A DNA stretch of 64,000 nt from Stenotrophomonas indicatrix (GCF_002750975.1 NZ_PEJS01000001.1:4030001-4094000), one strand, 5' to 3'. Positions 32,052 through 41,112 are shown, counted from the stretch's first letter. Notes: generated by a model not told the origin, from the letters alone. Made by a program: numbers and translations.

Positions 32052-33599
32052 TTACAACGCCATGTCCTGGATGCGGTCGACCCAGCTGCTGCCGTCCTCG
32101 GCCGCAGCGGCGTACTGCGCCATCAGGTCGAACACCGCATCGCTGAAGCCACCGATGTGCAGCACGTCACCGCGCTGCACGGTCTGGCTGCTGGCCACCG
32201 GCTGCAGGTCGATGCACACCAGCCGCGCCTGTGGGCAGCGACGCTTCAATGCATCCCACTGCAGCATCGTGGCCGTCTGGCCGCCCTGGCGGGTGTCACG
32301 CCAACTCTCGTTGTCCGACACCAGCACCACCAGGTCCACCGGCTCGCGCCGCAGGTTGAGGTAGTGCAGCGGCGCGCTGACCGACGTACCACCGCCGTTG
32401 ATGGCCAGCTGGCGGGCCAACGTCATCACACTGTCGCGCGGGTTCAGGCGCACGTGGCGCACCTCCGTATCGAACGGCAACACCTTGGCCTGCGGCTGGC
32501 CGCGCAGCACGCAGGCTGCAACCAGCGCCGCCACGTCCACGCAGCGCGCCGCCGTGCTGGAGCCCTTGCGGTAGCCGGTTACCGGCGACTGCATGGAACC
32601 GGACACGTCCACCGCCACCACCACCCGCCCGGGCAATGCCGGGGCCGACGCCGTGGCGATCTCCATCGCGTCCTGCAACGCTTCCAGGATCGGCGCCGGC
32701 AAGCCACCGCCGGCGTGGAAGGCCATCAGCAGCTGGTAGGGCAGTACGCGGGCACGACGCACCTGCTGCGGATCACGCAGGCGCTCTGCGATCACCTGCA
32801 CCATCGCCGGATCGTCGAACACGCCATGGCGGGCGAACGTGTTGAGGTTCATCCGCATCGACTGCCACGATGCATTGCGGGCCAGTGCCGACCACTGCGC
32901 CGCGTCCAGCGGCAGCGTGCTGTAGTACTGGAACGGCAGGTCCGGCGGCAGTCCGCGCGGGTCACGCTTGAACGCCTCGTACGCCTGCACCGCTGCCGGC
33001 AGCTGCGCCTCGTCGTAGGGACGACCGATGATCCATGCATACAGCGCCTTGCGCTCGGCGTTGGCCGGCTTCGGGTGCACCATGCGGATCACATCGGCCA
33101 GCGACGGCTGCTGGCCGATCGCCGCACGCACCAGCGTTTCCGCCGACGCCTGCTGGATCCACTCACGCACCCTGCGCTTGGGCAGCGAGCCGAGCGAGCG
33201 GCGCCCCACCTGGCCGCTGCGCATGATCTGCACGAAGGTGCGCAGCTGGCGGCCGTTGTCGATCACCCGCGGGAAAACCAGGGCGAACGCCTCCGGGTCG
33301 CGCAGGCTCAGCACCGCCAGCAGCAGCGCCGGCATGTCCTTCATGTGTGCGACCTGGCGGGCGTACAGGGCGGTGCGGGCAATGAAGCGCGGCTCGACCT
33401 GCGCGGTCAGCGCCAGCACCTGCTGCAGCTGTGCCTCGGCGTCGCTGTAGAAGGTGTTGTTCAGGCACCCGGTGGCCGCATACAGCGCCAGCGCCGCACG
33501 CGGGTCGCGGCGGTAGGCCAGGCCACCGGCTTCATTGACGGTGTCTGCCTGCGGCGGCTGCGGCGTGCGCATCCAGGAGAAGAGCGAAAGGTTGGCCAT
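32052..33599 (-). CDS. rsr: Ro60 orthologue Rsr (TROVE plus vWA domain), RNA-binding protein
   Basis: The 515-residue protein has an N-terminal TROVE domain of helical repeats and a C-terminal von Willebrand A domain with a complete MIDAS: DVSGSM at about 331-336, then GGTSVS and LVSDNES. Ro60-type rings bind the 3' ends of misfolded RNAs in the central pore and Y RNAs on the outer surface. The ATG at 33599 has a GAGG site 8 bases upstream. It is the first gene after the sigma-54 promoter and is followed by three Y-RNA-like elements and rtcBA. Confidence 0.95.
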   Translation of the reverse strand: MANLSLFSWMRTPQPPQADTVNEAGGLAYRRDPRAALALYAATGCLNNTFYSDAEAQLQQVLALTAQVEPRFIARTALYARQVAHMKDMPALLLAVLSLRDPEAFALVFPRVIDNGRQLRTFVQIMRSGQVGRRSLGSLPKRRVREWIQQASAETLVRAAIGQQPSLADVIRMVHPKPANAERKALYAWIIGRPYDEAQLPAAVQAYEAFKRDPRGLPPDLPFQYYSTLPLDAAQWSALARNASWQSMRMNLNTFARHGVFDDPAMVQVIAERLRDPQQVRRARVLPYQLLMAFHAGGGLPAPILEALQDAMEIATASAPALPGRVVVAVDVSGSMQSPVTGYRKGSSTAARCVDVAALVAACVLRGQPQAKVLPFDTEVRHVRLNPRDSVMTLARQLAINGGGTSVSAPLHYLNLRREPVDLVVLVSDNESWRDTRQGGQTATMLQWDALKRRCPQARLVCIDLQPVASSQTVQRGDVLHIGGFSDAVFDLMAQYAAAAEDGSSWVDRIQDMAL

Positions 33600-33648
33600 G
33601 CTGATGTCCTCGGCGGGAACAGCCCGCGTCGTGTCTTGCCGGATATAG

Positions 33649-33664
33649 AGCAATGGCCGTGCCA
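33649..33664 (-). promoter_or_regulatory. sigma-54 promoter of rsr-rtcBA
   Basis: On the minus strand TGGCACGGCCATTGCT fits the sigma-54 consensus TGGCAC-N5-TTGCW exactly (-24 at 33664-33659, -12 at 33653-33649). Transcription would start near 33637, giving a 5' leader of about 38 nt before rsr. This matches the presence of the sigma-54 activator RtcR on the other strand. Confidence 0.95.
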
Positions 33665-33669
33665 ACTTT

Positions 33670-33684
33670 TGCGAAACCATCGCA
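33670..33684. promoter_or_regulatory. inverted repeat upstream of the sigma-54 promoter, candidate RtcR site
   Basis: TGCGA-AACCA-TCGCA is a perfect 5-bp inverted repeat lying 6 bases upstream of the -24 element. A second, looser pair ATTGA/TCAAT flanks 33689-33711. Activator sites of sigma-54 promoters usually lie upstream at some distance, so the second pair or a further site may be the true one. Both are candidates only. Confidence 0.35.
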
Positions 33685-33786
33685 TGCTATTGATTTTGAA
33701 GTGCTTTCAATGGAAGAAGGCCATCCTGCCCAGCGGACATCGGCGAAAAGATATATATTTCCTGCGCCTCTTTTATAGGAATGGAT

Positions 33787-35379
33787 ATGGCGCGTCGGCA
33801 GGTGGTATTCGGCATGCTGGGCACCCAGCTCGACGCAGGCGAGGGTCCGGGCCGCTGGCAGAAGTGGCGCCCGACCGTTTCGCTGGGCATGCATGAGGAT
33901 TTCCTGCCCGACCGCATCGAGCTGCTGCTGGATGAGCGCCGCTACAGCAAGCTGGCGCGCGTGGTCTGCGAGGACCTGGCGCAGGCCGCGCCGGGCATCA
34001 GCGTGCAGCGTCACGACACCTACCTGGCCGATCCATGGGAATTCGAGGGGGTCTACGCCTCCCTGCACGACTTTCTCGCGCGCTACCCGTTCCAGCCGGA
34101 GGAGGAGGACTACTACGTCCACATCACCACCGGCACGCACGTCGCGCAGATCTGCTGGTTCCTGTTGACCGAGAGCCGTCATTTCCCCGGACGGCTGCTG
34201 CAGACCTCGCCACCGCGCAAGCAGGACGGTGCCGCCGGCACGTACGCGATCATCGACCTGGACCTGTCGCGCTACGACCACATCGCCCAGCGCTTCGCCC
34301 AGCAGCAGCTGCTGGATCGCGACCTGCTGAAGGGCGGCATCGCCACCCGCAACGCCGCCTTCAACCGCATGATCGAGCAGATCGAAACGGTGGCCACCCG
34401 CTCACGTGCGCCGATGCTGCTGATGGGACCGACCGGCGCCGGCAAGAGCCAGCTGGCCAAGCGCGTGTTCGAGCTGAAGAAGCTCAAGCACCAGCTGCCC
34501 GGTCGCTTCGTCGAAGTGAACTGCGCCACGCTGCGCGGCGACGGTGCGATGAGCACCCTGTTCGGTCACACCAAAGGCGCCTACACCGGCGCTTCCAGCG
34601 ACCGTGCCGGCCTGCTGCGCTCAGCGCACCAGGGGCTGCTGTTCCTGGACGAGATCGGCGAACTCGGCCAGGACGAACAGGCGATGCTGCTGCGGGCGCT
34701 GGAAGAGAAGCGCTTCCTGCCGGTCGGCAGTGACCGCGAAGTGGAGAGCGATTTCCAGCTGATCGCCGGCACCAACCGCGATCTGCAGCAGTCGGTGCTG
34801 GAAGGCCGCTTCCGCGAAGACCTGCTGGCGCGCCTCAACCTGTGGACGTACCACCTGCCCGGGCTGGCGCAGCGCATGGAAGACATCGAGCCGAACATCG
34901 AGTTCGAGCTGGAGCGCTGGTCGCTGGACCAGCACGCGCGGGTGCGCTTCAACACCGAGGCGCGCACGCGCTATCTCGCATTCGCCACCAGCCCGGAAGC
35001 GGCGTGGCGTGGCAACTTCCGCGACCTGGGCGCGTCGATCATGCGCCTGGCCACGTTGGCCAGCGCCGGGCGCATCCAGATCGAGGGCGTGGAGGACGAG
35101 ATCGCGCGCCTGCGGGCACAGTGGCGCGGCGGCGATGCGCCGTCTCCGCTGGATGCCCTGCTGGGCGAGGCCGTGGACGCGCTGGACCGTTTCGACCGCG
35201 TGCAGCTGGAAGAAGTGGTGCGGGTCTGTGCACGCTCGAAGTCGCTGTCCGCCGCCGGGCGCGAGCTGTTTGCGGTCTCGCGCACCCAGCGCGCCAGCAC
35301 CAACGACGCCGACCGCCTGCGCAAGTACCTGGCGAAGTTCGGGCTGGACTGGGAACAGGTGCGGGGGCCGGCCCGGTAG
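33787..35379 (+). CDS. rtcR: sigma-54-dependent activator RtcR with CARF domain
   Basis: A 530-residue protein starting MARRQVVFGMLGTQLDAG; this ATG follows TAGGA with good spacing. Residues 1-180 are the RtcR CARF-type sensor (HITTGTHVAQICWFLLTESR). The AAA+ domain has Walker A GPTGAGKS at about 214-221, GAYTGA at about 264-269 (variant of GAFTGA, contacts sigma-54) and Walker B LFLDEIGE. The C-terminus holds the DNA-binding helix-turn-helix. Known RtcR proteins respond to damaged or cleaved RNA and activate the divergent rtc operon. Confidence 0.97.
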   Translation: MARRQVVFGMLGTQLDAGEGPGRWQKWRPTVSLGMHEDFLPDRIELLLDERRYSKLARVVCEDLAQAAPGISVQRHDTYLADPWEFEGVYASLHDFLARYPFQPEEEDYYVHITTGTHVAQICWFLLTESRHFPGRLLQTSPPRKQDGAAGTYAIIDLDLSRYDHIAQRFAQQQLLDRDLLKGGIATRNAAFNRMIEQIETVATRSRAPMLLMGPTGAGKSQLAKRVFELKKLKHQLPGRFVEVNCATLRGDGAMSTLFGHTKGAYTGASSDRAGLLRSAHQGLLFLDEIGELGQDEQAMLLRALEEKRFLPVGSDREVESDFQLIAGTNRDLQQSVLEGRFREDLLARLNLWTYHLPGLAQRMEDIEPNIEFELERWSLDQHARVRFNTEARTRYLAFATSPEAAWRGNFRDLGASIMRLATLASAGRIQIEGVEDEIARLRAQWRGGDAPSPLDALLGEAVDALDRFDRVQLEEVVRVCARSKSLSAAGRELFAVSRTQRASTNDADRLRKYLAKFGLDWEQVRGPAR

Positions 35380-35457
35380 CGCGACGGCCCGGCTTGCGCG
35401 TGCACCGGTCACGGCGCATGCTCCGGCTGCGACCCCCTACCTGAACGGAGATTTCCC

Positions 35458-35616
35458 ATGCAGGACCGCCCCCGCTCGACTTCCAAAACCGGCCTGATCA
35501 TCGTGCTGGCCTGTGTCGCTGCCTTCGTCCTGCTCGTGGGTGGCTACCAGTTCGGCAAATCACTGGCCAAGGCCGACAACGCTCAGCAGGCTGCGGCCGC
35601 CCAGCCAGCACGCTGA
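35458..35616 (+). CDS. small single-pass membrane protein, unknown function
   Basis: A 52-residue frame with an ATG behind CGGAGATTTCCC, a good ribosome site. It encodes MQDRPRSTSKTGLIIVLACV followed by AAFVLLVGGYQFG and an Ala/Gln-rich tail, i.e. a basic N-terminus and one membrane helix. The stop at 35614-35616 is followed by a SMAG repeat. No family is recognised. Strong start signals support a real gene. Confidence 0.65.
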   Translation: MQDRPRSTSKTGLIIVLACVAAFVLLVGGYQFGKSLAKADNAQQAAAAQPAR

Positions 35617-35626
35617 CCGCGCTCCG

Positions 35627-35649
35627 GTAGTGCCGGCCGCTGGCCGGCA
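35627..35649 (+). repeat. SMAG-type palindrome
   Basis: GTAGTGCCGGCCGCTGGCCG followed by GCA, the TGCCGGCC subtype of the GTAG-headed palindromes, between the small membrane-protein gene and the convergent gene at 35706-36260. Confidence 0.85.
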
Positions 35650-35705
35650 GCCGCCGCTATCCCGGCACCTGGAGCAGCCGGCCTGCTCCACCCGAAACCG
35701 CAGCT

Positions 35706-36260
35706 TCAGGCGATCTGCACCACGCGTGCGTTCTGGCACAGCGGGTAGCTGCCGACAAATTCAGCGATCGCATCACGCATCGCCTCGAACGACTGGCCGT
35801 ACATGTACAGCGCGGTCTCGCTCGGGCCCTGCCACCAGCTGCAGATCTCGCCCAGGCCATCGATGCGCTCGGACAGCTGCTCGAACACGTGGTTCGAATC
35901 GCACTGCTCGTACACCTCGTCCGGCAGGGTCAGGCCATCGAGGTAGATCCCCAGGCCTTCGGTCACGCCGAAGCTGCGGTCGGCCTCGCCTGCGCCCTGC
36001 ACCTGCGAACCCTTCGGTGCCCCCAGCTGCTCCAGCAGGTCGACCAGCTTGGGCACGCCCGCGGCATCGACCAGTGCCACTTCGATATCGCCGTACTCGA
36101 CTTCGCCCTCGTCGGACATCGCAGTACCGCCTCCGGTGATCCCGCCCAGATCGGCCGCCTGCAACAGCGCGTCCAGCGGATCCTCGAACAGCTCATGGCG
36201 ATGCTCGGGCTGCAGCCTGGCGTTCAACTTCACGGTGACATGCAGCGTGGGTTCGGTCAT
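35706..36260 (-). CDS. hypothetical cytoplasmic protein
   Basis: A 184-residue acidic, soluble protein starting MTEPTLHVTVKLNARLQPEHRHELFEDPLDALLQ with no signal peptide or membrane helix. A short GGITGGGTAMSDEGEVEYGD segment looks flexible. I do not recognise the family. The gene stands alone between SMAG repeats. Confidence 0.75.
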   Translation of the reverse strand: MTEPTLHVTVKLNARLQPEHRHELFEDPLDALLQAADLGGITGGGTAMSDEGEVEYGDIEVALVDAAGVPKLVDLLEQLGAPKGSQVQGAGEADRSFGVTEGLGIYLDGLTLPDEVYEQCDSNHVFEQLSERIDGLGEICSWWQGPSETALYMYGQSFEAMRDAIAEFVGSYPLCQNARVVQIA

Positions 36261-36291
36261 GAGGGCGTTCCTGGGAGATTTGGCCGCTATT

Positions 36292-36314
36292 GTAGAGCCG
36301 TGCCATGCCCGGCT
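36292..36314 (+). repeat. SMAG-type palindrome
   Basis: GTAGAGCCGTGCCATGCCCG followed by GCT, an imperfect GTAG-headed palindrome of the GAGCC subtype, in the gap between divergent genes. Confidence 0.75.
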
Positions 36315-36401
36315 GCTTTGCGGCGTCGGCGCCTCGTCCTTTCAGGCGATGTGCAAGCGATAATGCGCGGCGCAAGGACACCATTCCAACAGGGGGAATA
36401 C

Positions 36402-37028
36402 ATGAAGTCGATCATTACGCTGGCACTGCTGCTGTTGCTCACCGGCTGTGGCATCCGCACCGAAGTGGTGCGCGTGAACGTGCCGGACATCCGGGTGAAC
36501 CCGGAGCAGGGCCCGGTGGTGGTGGTGGCCCCGGTGCGTGACAACCGCCCCCAGTACTTCCCGCAGGTGCAATCGGCGGCGCGTGCGAAGAACATCGGTG
36601 GTGTCATCCGTGCCGGCAATGGCGTGCTGGTGGAGCTCGAAACGTCCACAGCCCCGGACAAGGCACGCGAGATCATGATCCAAGCGCTGCGCAACATGGG
36701 TTACAGGACTGCCGACAAGTGCGAGGCATCGTGTACGCATCTGGACGCCACGCTGAACGATTTTTCGGTAAGTGCTCCGGTGAATGTTTGGCGCGCCGCG
36801 ACGTACACCCAGCAGATGCTTGCAGACATCGCGGTACAGGTGACGGCACGCAAGGATGGCCAGACGCGCACCTTCACGACTACCGGCCATGGCGCAAACA
36901 TCTTCCAGGTAGCCTCGCGGGAGAACTGGGAGATCGCCCTGGAACGCGCGGTGAAGAACTTCAGCAGCAGCCTGCAGCAGTCGATGTCCGAACAGGACAC
37001 GGCCGCGCAACCGCAGGCGCAGGACTGA
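36402..37028 (+). CDS. YajG-like lipoprotein
   Basis: A 208-residue protein starting MKSIITLALLLLLTGCGIRT; lipobox LTGC, lipidated Cys at residue 16. The mature region (VVVAPVRDNRPQYFP, IMIQALRNMGYR) fits the YajG/uncharacterised lipoprotein family. A good AGGGGG site precedes the ATG. Its function is unknown; it probably sits in the outer membrane facing the periplasm. Confidence 0.75.
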   Translation: MKSIITLALLLLLTGCGIRTEVVRVNVPDIRVNPEQGPVVVVAPVRDNRPQYFPQVQSAARAKNIGGVIRAGNGVLVELETSTAPDKAREIMIQALRNMGYRTADKCEASCTHLDATLNDFSVSAPVNVWRAATYTQQMLADIAVQVTARKDGQTRTFTTTGHGANIFQVASRENWEIALERAVKNFSSSLQQSMSEQDTAAQPQAQD

Positions 37029-37040
37029 TCGCCGCCCGGG

Positions 37041-37367
37041 TCAGCGCAGGAACGGGATCACTTTGCGCTTGAGCAGTTCCACCAGCACCGGGTCCATGTA
37101 CTCGTAGTCATCGGGAATATCCAGGCAGATCACCCGCTTGCCGTTCAACCATGCCTTGTAGCGGCTGGAAAGCCGGTTGCGGTGCGCCCGCTCCATCACG
37201 AACACCAGATCGGCCCATTGCAGCAGCTCGGGGCTGAGCACTTCCTCGGCGTCGGCGAGCAGCCCGGCCGAGGCGGTTTCGACGCCCGGCCAACCGGCGA
37301 ACACCTGCTCGGCCGTCGGGCTGCGCAGGCGGTTCTGGCTGCAGAGGAAGAGCACGTTGCGGGTCAT
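37041..37367 (-). CDS. low-molecular-weight protein-tyrosine-phosphatase-like protein
   Basis: A 108-residue protein with MTRNVLFLCSQNRLRSPTAEQVF. The CSQNRLRS stretch fits the C-x5-R-(S/T) P-loop, and the DIPDDYEYMDP segment supplies the Asp-Pro general acid of the family. It is shorter than classic LMW-PTPs (about 150 residues), matching the short cytosolic subgroup. ATG 37367 has an AAGGCGAG site; an upstream GTG at 37373 is possible. Confidence 0.8.
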   Translation of the reverse strand: MTRNVLFLCSQNRLRSPTAEQVFAGWPGVETASAGLLADAEEVLSPELLQWADLVFVMERAHRNRLSSRYKAWLNGKRVICLDIPDDYEYMDPVLVELLKRKVIPFLR

Positions 37368-37381
37368 GAGCACTCGCCTTT

Positions 37382-37456
37382 GTAGAGCCGAGCCCGTGCT
37401 CGGCTGCTTTCCATCGCGTCGGGGTCAGGGCCCTCCTACGGGAGGGATCCGACCCC
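37382..37456. repeat. SMAG palindrome plus GGGGTCAGGG-type palindrome
   Basis: A GTAG-headed palindrome GTAGAGCCGAGCCCGTGCTC followed by GGCT lies at 37382-37404. A second-family palindrome, GGGGTCAGGGCCCTCCTACG through GATCCGACCCC, lies at 37421-37456. Together they fill the gap between the phosphatase gene and the uvrD stop. Confidence 0.75.
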
Positions 37457-37464
37457 GGCGGTGA

Positions 37465-39657
37465 TCAGATCACCGTCAGGTTGGCATACGCCATCACCAG
37501 CCACTTGCTGCCGGCGTCGGCGAACTCGATCTGCACGCGTGCGTGGGCACCGTTGCCTTCGTAGTCGGTCACCATGCCTTCGCCGAACTTGGGATGGTTG
37601 ACCAGCGCACCCAGCTTGATCGGCGGCGTTTCGATGGCGGCGTGTCCCATTACCCGGCTTGCGCCCATCGACGCCGGCCGCGACACCTGCACCTTCGGCC
37701 GCACTTCGTGCAGCAGTTCGCGCGGGATCTCGCGCAGGAAACGCGAAGGCAGGCTGTAGTTGTCCTGGCCGTGGATGCGCCGCGATTCGGCGTAGCTGAG
37801 CACCAGCTTCTGCCGCGCGCGGGTGATGCCGACGTAGGCCAGCCGACGCTCTTCCTCCAGCCGCCCGCTTTCCTCCAGCGACCGTGCACTGGGGAACAAC
37901 CCCTCTTCCACGCCGGCCAGGAACACCAGCGGGAATTCCAGGCCCTTGGCCGAGTGCAGCGTCATCAGCTGCACGCCTTCCTCGCCGGCCTGCGCCTGGC
38001 CCTCACCGGCCTCCAGCGCCGCGTAGGCCAGGAACGCGACCAGCTCGTCCATGTCCTCGCCCACTTCCTCGATGTCGTCGGCACGGCGCACGAAGCGCGA
38101 GGCCACCGACACCAGTTCGTCGAGGTTGTCGGTGCGCGATTCCGAATCCAGCGCGTTGCGGCTTTCCTTGCTCCAGTGCTCACGCAGCTGCGAGCGCACC
38201 AGCACATGGTCCACGCGCTCGGCCAGGGTCATCTGCAGGGTCTGCGCCTGCAGTTCGTTGACCAGCACCAGGAAGCCGGCCAGCGCATTGCGGGCTCGTG
38301 CCGCCAGTGCGCTGCCCTGGGTCACCAGCATGGTGGCTTCCCACAGCGAGATGCCCTGGGCGCGCGCTTCGCGGCGCACTTCGTCCAGCGTGCGGTCACC
38401 GATGCCACGCGTGGGCGTATTCACTGCGCGCTCGAATGCAGCATCGTCGTTGCGGTTGGACAGCAGCCGCAGGTAGGCCAGCGCATCCTTCACTTCGGCG
38501 CGCTCGAAGAAGCGCATGCCGCCATACACGCGGTACGGCACCTGTTCGCTCAGCAGCGCTTCTTCCAGCGCGCGCGACTGCGCGTTGCTGCGGTAGAGCA
38601 CGGCCACTTCGGTGTAGCTGCCGCCGTCGCGCACCCACTGCCGTGCGCGCTCGACGATGTAGCGCGCCTCGTCCATCTCGTTGTATGCCGCGTACAGGTC
38701 GATCGGCTCGCCGTCACCACTGTCGGTCCACAGCTGCTTGCCGATGCGGTCCGGGTTGTGCGCGATCACCGCGTTAGCGGCGCTGAGGATGTTGGCGGTG
38801 GAACGGTAGTTCTGCTCCAGGCGGATGGTCTGCGCGCCCGGGAAATCGCGCAGGAAGCCCTGCACGTTCTCGACCTTGGCACCGCGCCAGCCGTAGATGG
38901 CCTGGTCATCATCACCGACCACGAACACGTGGCCCTCGTGCCCGGCCAGCACGCGCACGAAGGCGTACTGGATGGCGTTGGTATCCTGGAATTCGTCCAC
39001 CAGGATCTCGCGGAACCGCGCGCGGTAATGCGACAGCAACGGCGGATTGTCGCGCAGCAGTTCGTGCGCGCGCAGCAGCAGCTCGGCGAAATCGACCAGG
39101 CCGGCACGGTCACACCGCGCCTGGTACTCGGCGTAGGCCTGGCGCATGGTTTCCAGCCACGCATCGTTCGGCTCGGGCTGGATGTGCTGCGGGCGGCGGC
39201 CCTCATCCTTCTGCGCGTTGATCCACCAGGCAATCTGCTTGGGCGGGTACTTGCCGTCATCCAGCTCCAGCGCCTGCACCACGCGCTTGACCAGCCGCAG
39301 CTGGTCGTCCGAATCCATCACCTGGAAGCCTTCAGGCAGCTTGGCATCCTGCCAGTGCAGGCGCAGCAGGCGGTTGGCCAGGCCGTGGAAGGTGCCGATC
39401 CACATGCCGCGGCTGCCATGCGGCAGCTGCGCGTCGATGCGATGGCGCATCTCGCCGGCGGCCTTGTTGGTGAAGGTCACCGCGAAAATGCCGTGGGTCG
39501 GCACGCCTTCGACTTCATGCAGCCAGGCAATGCGGTGGGTGAGTACGCGCGTCTTGCCCGACCCGGCACCGGCCAGCACCAGGTGGTGACCGAGGGGAGC
39601 GGAGACGGCTTCGCGCTGGGCCGGGTTCAGGCCATCAAGCAAGTGGGAGACATCCAT
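37465..39657 (-). CDS. uvrD: DNA helicase II (UvrD)
   Basis: The 730-residue SF1A helicase begins MDVSHLLDGLNPAQREAVSAP, almost the E. coli UvrD start, with Walker A GAGSGKT, VDEFQDTN (Walker B) and later helicase motifs such as QNYRSTANIL and MTLHSAKGLEFPLVFLAG. It unwinds DNA 3'-5' in nucleotide-excision and mismatch repair. The C-terminus HARVQIEFADAGSKWLVMAYANL matches UvrD rather than Rep. Confidence 0.95.
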   Translation of the reverse strand: MDVSHLLDGLNPAQREAVSAPLGHHLVLAGAGSGKTRVLTHRIAWLHEVEGVPTHGIFAVTFTNKAAGEMRHRIDAQLPHGSRGMWIGTFHGLANRLLRLHWQDAKLPEGFQVMDSDDQLRLVKRVVQALELDDGKYPPKQIAWWINAQKDEGRRPQHIQPEPNDAWLETMRQAYAEYQARCDRAGLVDFAELLLRAHELLRDNPPLLSHYRARFREILVDEFQDTNAIQYAFVRVLAGHEGHVFVVGDDDQAIYGWRGAKVENVQGFLRDFPGAQTIRLEQNYRSTANILSAANAVIAHNPDRIGKQLWTDSGDGEPIDLYAAYNEMDEARYIVERARQWVRDGGSYTEVAVLYRSNAQSRALEEALLSEQVPYRVYGGMRFFERAEVKDALAYLRLLSNRNDDAAFERAVNTPTRGIGDRTLDEVRREARAQGISLWEATMLVTQGSALAARARNALAGFLVLVNELQAQTLQMTLAERVDHVLVRSQLREHWSKESRNALDSESRTDNLDELVSVASRFVRRADDIEEVGEDMDELVAFLAYAALEAGEGQAQAGEEGVQLMTLHSAKGLEFPLVFLAGVEEGLFPSARSLEESGRLEEERRLAYVGITRARQKLVLSYAESRRIHGQDNYSLPSRFLREIPRELLHEVRPKVQVSRPASMGASRVMGHAAIETPPIKLGALVNHPKFGEGMVTDYEGNGAHARVQIEFADAGSKWLVMAYANLTVI

Positions 39658-39666
39658 GCCTCCATT

Positions 39667-41070
39667 TTACGGCATCGACGTCGCAGCTCCTGCGACCACC
39701 TGCGTGGCAAGTGCCTGCGCCTGCTGACGCAGTTCAGGCACCGCCAGGCTTTCCCACAGGCTGCCGATGCGCAGGCTGCCGAGTACCCCCAGGCGCGCCT
39801 GTGGCTGGCCACCCGCTGCACACAACCGGTCGCCCGGTACACTGCTGTCCAGGCCCAGCCCATGCGGCCCGGAGCGGGCCAGGCCATCGGCCTGCAGCTG
39901 CTGCAGCAAGGGATTGCGCAGTGCCGAGGCGCGGGTCTCCACACCGGTGGCATTGACCACCGCAGCGATCGTCCACTGCACGTTGCCGCCGCCCGCCTCG
40001 CGGCCCGACAGCCGCAGGGCATCACCGTCGCGCCACACGCGCTGCAGGCGGGCGCGGTGAACGCGCAGCTGGCCGCTGGCCTGCAGCGCCTGCAACTGCT
40101 CAGCCACCGGTTCAGCAATGCGATGGCGGTGCACGTCCCAGTAGCGCACCACGTGGCGCAGGAAGCGGCGCTGGTCGGCGGCGTCCATGCTCTGCCACAG
40201 CGCTTGGCCGTGCGGGCGGATGCGGTCCATCACGCCCTGCCAGGGCATGCCGTCGGCCTGTGCCTGCCGCGCGTGCTGGCGCAGTACGCGCAGACGCCGG
40301 CGCAGGGTCATCGTCAGCAGCTCCTGCGGGTCGAACGCCGGCAGACCGCCGTGGGCGTGCGGCAACGGCAGCAACCCGTGGCGCGAGATCACGTGCAGCG
40401 GTCCGCTATGGCCGCCGGCCACCAACGCCAGCACGGTGTCGGCCATGCTCAGCCCGGAGCCGACGATGGCCAGGGCATGGTCACTGGCCAGCGTGCGTAC
40501 GCCGTCGTAATCCCAGGCTTCGACCACGTCATCGGCAGATAGCGCGTCGACGCCGTCCACCGGCAACGGCCGCATGCTGTTGCCGGTGGCGATCACCACC
40601 TGCGCTGCATGAAGTGTTTGGCCATCGCCCAGCTGCAGCTGGTAACCGTGGTCATCTGGCTGCATCGCCAGCACCGGTTGGGCGATGACCTGCAATCGCG
40701 CCGCGCTGGCCGCTTCGGCCTCGCGCAGGCGCTGCTGCAGGTAGGCAGCGAAGTAGTGGCGACACACATAGCGTTCGCCCAGCACTTCGCGCGCCTCGCC
40801 CGGGTACGCGTTGGCGGCCTGCAGGAAATCGAGGAAGTCGCCGGGCTGGTCGGCAAAGGCGCTCATCTTCGCCGCCGGCACGTTCAGCAGGTGCTCCGGC
40901 CACGGCGTGGCATAGGCAATGCCCTGTGCCAGCTGCGAGGCCGGCTCGAAGATGGCCAGCGCCAGCGGTGCCTGGGCCTGGCGCAACACCTGGATCGCCA
41001 CCAGCACCCCGGCCGCACCACCGCCGATGATCGCCAGGTCCAGTTCGCCACTACGCGGTGAATCAGTCAT
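39667..41070 (-). CDS. FAD/NAD(P)-binding oxidoreductase
   Basis: A 467-residue protein starting MTDSPRSGELDLAIIGGGAAGVLVAIQVL, an FAD-binding Rossmann motif (GGGAAG), with a second nucleotide-binding site at AIVGSGLSMADTVLAL. It fits the FAD-NAD(P)-binding family (PF13454 type) of unknown substrate. It lies 9 bases upstream of the uvrD start on the same strand; the link to uvrD is probably only positional. Confidence 0.85.
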   Translation of the reverse strand: MTDSPRSGELDLAIIGGGAAGVLVAIQVLRQAQAPLALAIFEPASQLAQGIAYATPWPEHLLNVPAAKMSAFADQPGDFLDFLQAANAYPGEAREVLGERYVCRHYFAAYLQQRLREAEAASAARLQVIAQPVLAMQPDDHGYQLQLGDGQTLHAAQVVIATGNSMRPLPVDGVDALSADDVVEAWDYDGVRTLASDHALAIVGSGLSMADTVLALVAGGHSGPLHVISRHGLLPLPHAHGGLPAFDPQELLTMTLRRRLRVLRQHARQAQADGMPWQGVMDRIRPHGQALWQSMDAADQRRFLRHVVRYWDVHRHRIAEPVAEQLQALQASGQLRVHRARLQRVWRDGDALRLSGREAGGGNVQWTIAAVVNATGVETRASALRNPLLQQLQADGLARSGPHGLGLDSSVPGDRLCAAGGQPQARLGVLGSLRIGSLWESLAVPELRQQAQALATQVVAGAATSMP

Positions 41071-41112
41071 GCGCCGATTGTAGGCCATCGGCCCTGCCCG
41101 GCTGGCGCTGGC

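Noticed and set aside
33773..33778. TTATAG close to rtcR as its -10 element.
   Set aside because: It would leave almost no leader before the ATG at 33787; TATATT at 33754-33759 is more plausible but lacks a clear -35.
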